From positions 1 through 11,742 of the forward strand of contig JAISQG010000063.1 in NCBI GenBank assembly GCA_031274335.1: DNA of 11,742 nt. The letters are read 5' to 3'. Position numbers and translations under genes: made by a program. Numbering within the stretch: the first letter of the stretch is position 1; each line of letters starts with the position of its first letter. The notes under the pieces are model-generated. The model had not been told where the DNA came from. It searched no databases and worked only from the letters and a program-made list of their open reading frames with translations. Of this stretch, positions 1-5,894 are shown piece after piece. The DNA comes from Gracilibacteraceae bacterium (lineage in GTDB: Bacteria; Bacillota; Desulfitobacteriia; Desulfitobacteriales; Syntrophobotulaceae).

Positions 1-1
1 G

Positions 2-29
2 TAGGGGGTAGTGGGTAGTGGGTAGTGGG
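2..29. repeat. G-rich 7-bp tandem repeat, potential G-quadruplex
   Basis: Four head-to-tail 7-mers: one TAGGGGG followed by three exact TAGTGGG copies. On the + strand this gives four G-runs (positions 4-8, 13-15, 20-22, 27-29) separated by identical TAGT loops, which fits the standard intramolecular G-quadruplex pattern. The array ends 10 bp before the -35 box of the rpmH promoter. The repeat may continue to the left of the window. A function in transcription or in the nearby origin region is inference only. Confidence 0.75.
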
Positions 30-39
30 TGTCTGAATC

Positions 40-69
40 TTGACATTAGGCTTTTGTTTGGGGTATAAT
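40..69 (+). promoter_or_regulatory. Housekeeping (sigma-70/SigA-type) promoter for the rpmH cluster
   Basis: A perfect -35 box TTGACA at 40-45 and a perfect -10 box TATAAT at 64-69 are separated by 18 bp. The predicted transcription start is near position 76, giving a 5' leader of roughly 40 nt before rpmH. A consensus promoter suits a highly expressed ribosomal-protein gene and could drive the following genes too, since they are tightly spaced. The TTG within the -35 box opens a frame into rpmH but is not a credible start. Confidence 0.85.
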
Positions 70-114
70 AGCAATGCCTGTTTTTTTAGTGATGCGGGGA
101 GAGGAGGTGTCGCC

Positions 115-249
115 GTGAAAAGGACTTATCAGCCCAAGGTTCATCGGCATAAAAAGGTACATGGCTTTTTACAGAGAATGAAAAGCGCGAACGGCAGATC
201 GGTGTTGAGGCGCCGCCGCGCCAAGGGACGCAAGAGAATCGCGGTCTGA
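115..249 (+). CDS. rpmH: 50S ribosomal protein L34
   Basis: The 44-residue, extremely basic product matches bacterial L34 in full: it opens MKRTYQPK and closes with a run of Arg/Lys followed by GRKRIAV. L34 is a small protein of the large ribosomal subunit that binds 23S rRNA. The start chosen is GTG at 115, because it gives the family's normal length and has a strong Shine-Dalgarno sequence (GGAGGTG at 103-109). The TTG at 40 would add 25 unrelated residues and lies inside the promoter. The gene is followed after 7 bp by rnpA, as in most bacteria, where the two are usually co-transcribed. Confidence 0.97.
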   Translation: MKRTYQPKVHRHKKVHGFLQRMKSANGRSVLRRRRAKGRKRIAV

Positions 250-256
250 TTTATCA

Positions 257-595
257 ATGCTGAAAAGAGAATTGCGGCTCAACAAGGGCGGTCAGTACAA
301 ATTCGTGTTTCGCGCGGGCAGAAATTGTGTGACAAAATACATGGCCGCCTATGTGGTAAAACAGGAAACGACCAAAATCGGGTTTATCGCTTCAAAAAAA
401 ACGGGCAACGCCGTATGCCGCAACAGGGCGAAGCGATTGATGCGGGAAGCGGTGCGCCTCCTTTTGCCGCGGGTTAAAGAGGGCTTTCACATGATTCTGA
501 TCGCCAGAAAGCCGATTGTCAGGGCGTCGCTCCGCGAAGCCGTGCAGTCCGTCCTTTATGTGTGGCGCAAAACCGGAGTAAAGCATGAGCGGTGA
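257..595 (+). CDS. rnpA: Ribonuclease P protein component
   Basis: A 112-residue basic protein of normal family length. It is the protein subunit of RNase P, which with the catalytic RNA (rnpB, not in this window) removes 5' leaders from precursor tRNAs. The signature RNR motif is clear at about residues 55-64 ([10 protein letters not shown]), preceded by the [16 protein letters not shown] segment typical of the central beta-sheet and RNA-binding cleft. The ATG at 257 lacks a convincing Shine-Dalgarno sequence and lies 7 bp after the rpmH stop, so its translation may depend on ribosomes finishing rpmH (inference). Its 3' end overlaps yidD by 11 bp. Confidence 0.96.
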   Translation: MLKRELRLNKGGQYKFVFRAGRNCVTKYMAAYVVKQETTKIGFIASKKTGNAVCRNRAKRLMREAVRLLLPRVKEGFHMILIARKPIVRASLREAVQSVLYVWRKTGVKHER

Positions 596-812
596 AATTA
601 AATTCAGCCAGAAAGCGTTATGCGGCCTGATTCGTTTCTATCAAATGGCTATATCTCCCCATCTGGGAGGAAATTGCCGGTTTTATCCGACTTGCTCCGA
701 ATACGCCCGGCAGGCCGTGGAAAAATACGGCGCTCTGCGTGGTTCAGGCAAAGCCCTGGCGCGGATTTGCAAATGTCACCCTTTTCATCCCGGCGGGTAT
801 GATCCGCTTTGA
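585..812 (+). CDS. yidD: Membrane protein insertion efficiency factor YidD
   Basis: A 75-residue protein of the YidD family (formerly the haemolysin/DUF37 family), thought to help YidC insert inner-membrane proteins. Family hallmarks are present: an N-terminal amphipathic region ([15 protein letters not shown], residues 15-29), the [11 protein letters not shown] core with C31 and C37, and the C-terminal [12 protein letters not shown] box at residues 63-74. C62 and C64 lie just before that box. The ATG at 585 has GGAG at 575-578 as a ribosome site, lying inside the end of rnpA. The 11-bp overlap with rnpA and the location before yidC are typical and suggest coupled expression. Confidence 0.95.
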   Translation: MSGEIKFSQKALCGLIRFYQMAISPHLGGNCRFYPTCSEYARQAVEKYGALRGSGKALARICKCHPFHPGGYDPL

Positions 813-942
813 TCTGATAACCTCACTGGGGTGAATCATGAAGCGAGCGGACGGTTCCGGCGTTTTCCGCGCCTGACACCACAGGAGCCGAAGGCGGTAA
901 CCCTTTGACCGCCCCGCCTGATTTGTTAAATGGAGGAAATGA
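813..942 (+). promoter_or_regulatory. Structured leader between yidD and yidC
   Basis: This 130-nt spacer is the longest gap in an otherwise tightly packed cluster. GGCGGT at 893-898 can pair with ACCGCC at 908-913 (9-nt loop). The overlapping AGGCGG at 892-897 can instead pair with CCGCCT at 914-919, and a small GCC-GAA-GGC hairpin (887-895) competes with both, so switch-like alternative pairing is possible. CGCCTGA occurs twice (870-876 and 915-921). The yidC ribosome site GGAGG (932-936) lies just downstream. There is no U-run after the stems, so a simple intrinsic terminator is not supported. I do not recognise a known riboswitch class; regulation is inferred from layout only. Confidence 0.35.
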
Positions 943-1776
943 ATGATCCAGGCGATCACTGACGGCATGGCCTCGTTTCTGGAAATACTGTTTGGCCTGG
1001 CGTCCGCAGTGGGGCTGCATTCTTATGGTTGGGCAGTCATCATGTTCACGATTATCATCAGGATGCTGATTTATCCGCTGACCTGGAAACAAACGAAGTC
1101 GATGCGCCGCATGGCGGAAGTGCAGCCGAAAATGCAGGAGCTGCAAAAAAAATTCGCCCACGACAAACAAAAGCTCAACCAGAAGATCATGGAACTGTAC
1201 AGCAAAGAAAACGTCAACCCTTATGCCGGCTGTCTGCCCGTCATCGTGCAATTGCCGGTCATCATGATTTTCTATAACATGCTGCGGACTTTCCCGTTTG
1301 GCGACGGGCCCAGCTCCATTTTTTTTGGCTATCACCTGACCGAGATTTACGGGTGGCGTGATTTTGCGCATTGGCCTCTGGCGATTTTGGTCGGCCTGTC
1401 GGCCTATTTTTCCACGAAAATATCGATGAGCATGAATAAGCCGCCGGTGCCGACGGACAAGGGGAAAAAAGCTCCTCCGACGCCGCAGCAGGCTCAGGCG
1501 GAGAACATGCAGAAGATCATGCTCAGAGTTATGCCTTTTTTCCTGCTTTACATCACATTTACGCTGCCTTCCGGCCTCGGGTGGTATTTTTTTACGACGA
1601 ACGCGGTGTCCGCTTTGCAAAGCTACTATATTGGAAGTAAACTGCAAAAAGAAGCGGCGCGCAAGCAGGCGGCGGATGAGGAAAAAGCTGAACGGGAGCG
1701 GCAAGAGCGCCAGGAACGCCAAGAACAGCAAGAAAAGGGACGCAAGGAGCGGCGCGGAGCGGCTGAAAAAAGTTGA
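943..1776 (+). CDS. yidC: Membrane protein insertase YidC (short, Oxa1-like form)
   Basis: A 277-residue YidC/Oxa1/Alb3-family insertase, which folds and inserts inner-membrane proteins alone or with SecYEG. It lacks the large periplasmic P1 domain of proteobacterial YidC, so it is the Bacillota-like form, but no lipobox cysteine is seen at the N-terminus. Five hydrophobic segments lie at roughly residues 27-47, 99-118, 140-160, 190-207 and 210-230. Arg40 (IIIRMLIYPLT) matches the conserved positive residue of the hydrophilic groove, and NPYAGCLPVIVQLPV (92-106) is the family signature before TM2. A charged helical loop (50-90) follows TM1. The C-terminal tail (232-277) is very rich in Arg, Lys, Glu and Gln, as expected for ribosome contact. 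GGAGG at 932-936 supports the ATG at 943. Confidence 0.96.
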   Translation: MIQAITDGMASFLEILFGLASAVGLHSYGWAVIMFTIIIRMLIYPLTWKQTKSMRRMAEVQPKMQELQKKFAHDKQKLNQKIMELYSKENVNPYAGCLPVIVQLPVIMIFYNMLRTFPFGDGPSSIFFGYHLTEIYGWRDFAHWPLAILVGLSAYFSTKISMSMNKPPVPTDKGKKAPPTPQQAQAENMQKIMLRVMPFFLLYITFTLPSGLGWYFFTTNAVSALQSYYIGSKLQKEAARKQAADEEKAERERQERQERQEQQEKGRKERRGAAEKS

Positions 1777-1835
1777 ATTGAAGAAAAGCAAATCATAGCA
1801 ATTCCTAAAGTCAGCAAAGAGAGGGCGCATTGTTT

Positions 1836-2558
1836 ATGAAAACAGCGGAAAAATCAGCCCGCACGATCGAAGAAGCTATTGCCGCCTGTCTGGCCGAATT
1901 AGGCGGTGTCAGTAAGGATGAAGTCACGCTGGAAGTGCTGGAGGAACCGGGGAAGGGATTGTTCGGCCTGTTCGGAAACAAACAGGCGAAAGTGCGCGCG
2001 ACCCTGATCGAGGAAACGGAGATGAATCCGCCGCCGGCCCAGAAAACGGAGGAAGAAGCGCTTTCTCCGGCAGAAAAAACAGCCCTGAACGAGCAAAGGG
2101 CGGAAATAGCACGAACATTTCTGTTTGATCTGCTGGAGGCTATGGACATCAGGGCGGAAATAGAAATTGTTTATCACGAAGACAATGTACACATCAATAT
2201 AAACGGGCAGGACATCGGGATCCTGATCGGGCGGCGGGGCGACACGCTGGATGCCCTGCAGTTTCTGACCAATCTGGCCGTCTCCAGGCGGACGGCGGCT
2301 CGCTCGCGGGTTTTGCTGGATGTGGCGGGCTATCGGAAAAGGCGAGAAGACGCTCTGACCGGCTTGGCGCGCCGCCTGGCCGATAAAGTCAAGCGGACGA
2401 ACATTCGCGTGACGCTGGAACCCATGAGTCCCCATGAGAGACGCATCATTCACACCGCCCTGCAAAACGAATGGCGGCTGACTACTTTCAGCGAAGGGGA
2501 CGAACCGAACCGCCGCGTCGTCATCGCGCCGAAGCGCAGCGGCACGCGGCCTGAATAA
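1836..2558 (+). CDS. jag: Jag/KhpB RNA-binding protein (Jag_N-KH-R3H)
   Basis: A 240-residue single-strand nucleic-acid-binding protein. Domains in order: Jag_N (about 1-52, with EEPGKGLFGLFG at 36-47), an acidic linker (about 58-85), a KH domain with its GxxG loop at IGRRGDTLDALQFL (131-144), and an R3H domain whose MSPHERRIIHTAL motif lies at 197-209. The family is called SpoIIIJ-associated protein or KhpB; in streptococci it works with KhpA in cell-size and division control. Its place after yidC is the classical one. The ATG at 1836 is preferred because GAGGG (1821-1825) lies about 10 nt upstream; a TTG at 1830 would add two residues but sits too close to that site. Ends 11 bp before mnmE. 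Confidence 0.94.
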   Translation: MKTAEKSARTIEEAIAACLAELGGVSKDEVTLEVLEEPGKGLFGLFGNKQAKVRATLIEETEMNPPPAQKTEEEALSPAEKTALNEQRAEIARTFLFDLLEAMDIRAEIEIVYHEDNVHININGQDIGILIGRRGDTLDALQFLTNLAVSRRTAARSRVLLDVAGYRKRREDALTGLARRLADKVKRTNIRVTLEPMSPHERRIIHTALQNEWRLTTFSEGDEPNRRVVIAPKRSGTRPE

Positions 2559-2569
2559 CCGGGACAGCC

Positions 2570-3967
2570 ATGAATGACGAAGATCAAACTATCGTGGCGC
2601 TGGCCACCCCGGCCGGCGAGGGAGCGATTCATATTGTCCGCCTGAGCGGAAAGGAAGCGGCGCGGATTGTGGCCGCCTGTTTTTCTCCGCTCCACCCGGA
2701 ACGGTGGGAGAAAAAAGAAGGGTTTACGCTGCATTTAGGCATGTTCCGTGACGGCGACTTGGAGGCGGATCAGGTGCTGGTCGGAAAAATGCCGGCTCCC
2801 GCTTCGTATACGGGAGAAGACGTGTATGAAATCAACTGCCACGGCGGCATGCCGGTCGCCCAGCGCGTCATAACAGCCTGCCGGCGCGCGGGGGCTGTGC
2901 TGGCCGAGCCGGGTGAATTCACCTTGCGTGCTTTTTTGCATGGCAAAATGGATCTTGTTCAGGCCGAGGCGGTGAACGATCTGATCCGGGCGCGGACGGA
3001 AATGGCGGCGGGCCTGGCGCTGGCGCAGCTGAACGGGGGGATTTCCGCCGAAGTGCGCGAGACACGCCAGAAAATTCTGGACATATTGGCCGGCATCGAG
3101 GCCGGGATCGATTTCCCGGAGGAAGAAACAGACCCGCTGGCGCGGACGGAATTGCTGCAGCGCCTCATCATCGCCAAGGAACACGCGCAGGATCTGTTTG
3201 CCGGCAGCCGCGCCGGCCGCGTGATCCGCGAGGGGCTTGCCACCGTCATCGCCGGCAAACCCAATGTGGGCAAATCCAGCCTGCTTAACGCGCTGCTCCG
3301 GGAGGAACGGGCCATCGTCACCGATATTCCGGGCACGACGCGGGACGAAATTCACGAATACGTGGTCGCCGGGGGCATTTTGCTGCATTTGATCGACACG
3401 GCCGGCTTGCGCGCGAGCGACGATCCGGTGGAAAAACTGGGCATTGAGCGCACATGGAAAGCGCTGAATATGGCCGACGCGGTGCTTTTGCTCCTGGACG
3501 CGCGCGACGCGCGGAGCGGGGCGCTGGCAGCCGAGGAACGCGCGGTGCTGGCGGAATACGCCGGGAAGGTGATTGCCCTGGTCAATAAAACGGATCTTTT
3601 GCCGCCCGGTCTGGAAGAATGGGCGGTGCCGGAGTTGGCGGAACCGGGAGTGTGCGTGATACCATTTTCTGTAAAGCAACGGCGTGGTTTTGAGGAATTG
3701 GCGCAGGAGCTGAAAGAACGGGTGTGGGGCGGCGAGATTTCGGCGAGCGGGGAACCGCGCCTGGCCAGTCTGCGCCAGCAGAGCGCCGTGGAACGCACTT
3801 TGCTGGCGCTGGAAAAAGCGGAGGAGGCCATGCAGGCTTCCGCGCCGTTGGACCTCATATCCATAGACATCCGCGCGGCGCTGGAAGAAATTTCGCAAAT
3901 AACGGGGGATGCGGTGGAGGATGATCTGCTGGAGCGGATTTTTACTCAGTTCTGCATCGGTAAATAA
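2570..3967 (+). CDS. mnmE: tRNA modification GTPase MnmE (TrmE)
   Basis: The 465-residue product matches MnmE over its whole length. With MnmG it installs the (carboxymethyl)aminomethyl group at C5 of the wobble uridine (U34) of certain tRNAs, using a folate-bound one-carbon unit. The N-terminal folate-binding domain covers about residues 1-120 (TIVALATPAGEGAIHIVRLSG; TGEDVYEINCHGG at 81-93). The helical domain carries an inserted G domain with P-loop GKPNVGKS (229-236), G2 TDIPGTTRD (251-259), G3 DTAG (276-279) and G4 NKTD (339-342). The C-terminal FCIGK (461-465) contains the invariant Cys463. All catalytic motifs are intact. The ribosome site is weak. Ends 3 bp before mnmG, consistent with matched production of the two subunits. 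Confidence 0.98.
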   Translation: MNDEDQTIVALATPAGEGAIHIVRLSGKEAARIVAACFSPLHPERWEKKEGFTLHLGMFRDGDLEADQVLVGKMPAPASYTGEDVYEINCHGGMPVAQRVITACRRAGAVLAEPGEFTLRAFLHGKMDLVQAEAVNDLIRARTEMAAGLALAQLNGGISAEVRETRQKILDILAGIEAGIDFPEEETDPLARTELLQRLIIAKEHAQDLFAGSRAGRVIREGLATVIAGKPNVGKSSLLNALLREERAIVTDIPGTTRDEIHEYVVAGGILLHLIDTAGLRASDDPVEKLGIERTWKALNMADAVLLLLDARDARSGALAAEERAVLAEYAGKVIALVNKTDLLPPGLEEWAVPELAEPGVCVIPFSVKQRRGFEELAQELKERVWGGEISASGEPRLASLRQQSAVERTLLALEKAEEAMQASAPLDLISIDIRAALEEISQITGDAVEDDLLERIFTQFCIGK

Positions 3968-3970
3968 AGC

Positions 3971-5893
3971 GTGAACATAAACAAGCCCATCGAATATGAC
4001 GCCGGGCATTACGACGTCGTCGTGGTCGGAGCGGGACACGCCGGATGCGAGGCGGCGCTGGCCGCCGCCCGTCTCGGCTGCCGCACGGCGCTGCTGACCC
4101 TGAGCCTGGATCGGGTGGCGGCCATGCCCTGCAATCCTTCCGTCGGCGGGCCGGCCAAAGGGCATCTCGTGCGGGAAATCGACGCGCTGGGCGGCGTGAT
4201 GGCGCAGGTGGCGGACAGAACTTCGCTGCAAGCCCGGATGCTGAACACCGGCAAAGGGCCGGCGGTGCAAGCTTTGCGCGTTCAAGCCGATAAGGCGGCT
4301 TACAGCCGGGAGATGCGCCGCCTTTTGTTCGCGGAGCCGAATTTGCGCCTGTATCAAGGGATGGCGGAACGCGTGGATATCGCCGGCGGCGCGGTGCGGG
4401 GGGTGGTCACGCGCACGGGCGCCCGCTTCGCGGCCCCCAATGTGATACTGACCGGCGGTACTTATTTGCGCGGGCGCGTCATTGTCGGCGAAGCCGTTTA
4501 CGCCGGCGGTCCAAGCGGGGAGCAGACGTCTCTGGGGCTGGCGGAGAATTTGCGCGCCTGGGGGTTTCGGCTCAGCCGCTTCAAAACCGGAACGCCGCCC
4601 CGCCTCGCGCGGCGGAGCGTGGATTTTAGCCGCTGGATCCGGCAGCCGGGGGACGCGGAGCGGCGCGGATTCTCTTTTCTGCCGGTGCCCAGCCTGTTTT
4701 GGGGAGGCGATCCCGCGCGGCAGGAATTGTGCTGGCTCGGCTATACGAATGAGCGCACGCACGAAATCATTCGCGCCAACCTGGGCCGGGCGCCTTTGTA
4801 CACGGGAGTGGTCGAGGGCATCGGGCCGCGTTACTGCCCTTCGATTGAGGATAAGGTCGTGCGTTTTGCCGAAAGGACGGCGCATCAGGTTTTTTTGGAA
4901 CCGGAAGGGCATGAGAGCGACGATCTTTACGCCGCCGGCATTTCCACCAGCTTGCCGGAGGAAATTCAGACGGAATTGGTGCACAGTATCGCCGGGCTGG
5001 AGCGGGCAGTGCTGCTGAAACCGGGCTACGCGATCGAGTACGATTATATCTTGCCGCGGCAGCTGGCCCCGGATCTCAGTCTGAAAGGCTGCGCCGGCCT
5101 TTTTGCCGCCGGGCAGATCAATGGGACATCCGGGTATGAAGAAGCGGCGGCACAGGGTCTTTTGGCCGGCGTCAACGCCGCGCGCCGCGCGAGGGGCGAG
5201 GGGCCTTTTGTGCCGGGGCGGGACGAGGGCTATATCGGAGTGTTGGCGGACGACCTGGTGAACAAAGAGTTGCTGGAGCCGTACCGCCTGCTGACGGCCA
5301 GGGCGGAATACCGGCTGCTTTTGCGCCAGGACAACGCGGACGCGCGCCTGACGCCGCGGGGCCGGGAGATCGGCCTGGTGACGGAGGAGCGCTGGCGCGC
5401 TTTTTCCGCCAAAATGGAGCGGCGGGGAGCATTGCTGGCGCGGTGGGAGCAGGAGAGGTTTTCTCCGAAGGACGAAAAGCTGGGCGCCGTGCTGGCGGAG
5501 GCGGGATCAGCCTTGCCGGCCGGCGGAGCCTCCGCGGCAGAATTGCTGCGGCGGCCGGAAATCACCGCGGAGGCAATCACCGCCCTTATGCCGGAGATGC
5601 GGGAATTGCCGGCGGAAGAACTGGACGAGGCGATCACGCTGGTCAAGTACGCGGGATACATCGGCAGGCAGGAGCTGGCGGTTGCCCGTATGCAAAAGAC
5701 CGAGCGGCGGGCGCTGCCGGAGGACATGGAATACGCGCGCATCAGCGGGCTGGCGCACGAGGCTCGGCAGCGGCTGGCGGAAGTGCGCCCGCGCAGTTTG
5801 GGACAGGCGGCGCGCGTGAGCGGGGTGACGCCGGCGGACATAGCCGCGTTGCTCGTGCATTTGGAACAGCGCCGGAGGACTGCTTCGCTTTAA
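3971..5893 (+). CDS. mnmG: tRNA uridine-5-carboxymethylaminomethyl enzyme MnmG (GidA)
   Basis: A 640-residue flavoprotein, near the usual family length, and the partner of MnmE in wobble-uridine modification. The Rossmann FAD motif GAGHAGCEA lies at residues 20-28, the MPCNPSVGGPAKGHL signature with C54 at 52-66, and GPRYCPSIEDK with C289 at 285-295. A second signature (EPYRLLTARAEYRLLLRQDN, 436-455) is followed by the C-terminal helical MnmE/tRNA-binding region. The GTG at 3971 is chosen because it lies 3 bp after the mnmE stop and gives the expected N-terminus. No clear ribosome site precedes it, suggesting coupling to mnmE (inference). The gene ends one base from the stop of the convergent efflux permease gene, so no intergenic terminator exists. 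Confidence 0.97.
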   Translation: MNINKPIEYDAGHYDVVVVGAGHAGCEAALAAARLGCRTALLTLSLDRVAAMPCNPSVGGPAKGHLVREIDALGGVMAQVADRTSLQARMLNTGKGPAVQALRVQADKAAYSREMRRLLFAEPNLRLYQGMAERVDIAGGAVRGVVTRTGARFAAPNVILTGGTYLRGRVIVGEAVYAGGPSGEQTSLGLAENLRAWGFRLSRFKTGTPPRLARRSVDFSRWIRQPGDAERRGFSFLPVPSLFWGGDPARQELCWLGYTNERTHEIIRANLGRAPLYTGVVEGIGPRYCPSIEDKVVRFAERTAHQVFLEPEGHESDDLYAAGISTSLPEEIQTELVHSIAGLERAVLLKPGYAIEYDYILPRQLAPDLSLKGCAGLFAAGQINGTSGYEEAAAQGLLAGVNAARRARGEGPFVPGRDEGYIGVLADDLVNKELLEPYRLLTARAEYRLLLRQDNADARLTPRGREIGLVTEERWRAFSAKMERRGALLARWEQERFSPKDEKLGAVLAEAGSALPAGGASAAELLRRPEITAEAITALMPEMRELPAEELDEAITLVKYAGYIGRQELAVARMQKTERRALPEDMEYARISGLAHEARQRLAEVRPRSLGQAARVSGVTPADIAALLVHLEQRRRTASL

Positions 5894-5894
5894 T

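Noticed and set aside
40..114. TTG at 40 as an upstream start for rpmH
   Set aside because: It coincides with the -35 box, upstream of the predicted transcription start, and would add residues absent from L34.
1..114. oriC elements (DnaA boxes) upstream of rpmH
   Set aside because: No good TTATNCACA match is visible in these 114 bases; any origin would be further left, outside the window.
826..925. Possible TPP or glycine riboswitch before yidC, from GGGGTG, CCGAAGG and ACCCTTTGACC fragments
   Set aside because: The fragments resemble pieces of different classes. The TPP CTGAGA and the glycine GGAGAG/CTCTCAGG cores are missing, and yidC is not a typical target.
1690..1765. Repeat-like CAGGAACGCCAAGAA pattern near the end of yidC as a DNA repeat
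   Set aside because: It is explained by the Arg-Gln-Glu-rich C-terminal tail typical of YidC proteins.
1775..1804. GAATTG/CAATTC inverted repeat between yidC and jag as a terminator
   Set aside because: Only 6 AT-rich base pairs with an 18-nt loop and no T-run; it would be too weak to terminate.
823..1830. A 335-codon open frame on the - strand antisense to yidC
   Set aside because: It covers a certain yidC gene, its composition is low-complexity and basic, and no family is recognisable.
2735..4984. A 749-codon open frame on the - strand antisense to mnmE and mnmG
   Set aside because: It lies opposite two intact, highly conserved genes, is rich in Arg/Pro/Gln/His as expected for a shadow of GC-rich coding DNA, and shows no recognisable domain.
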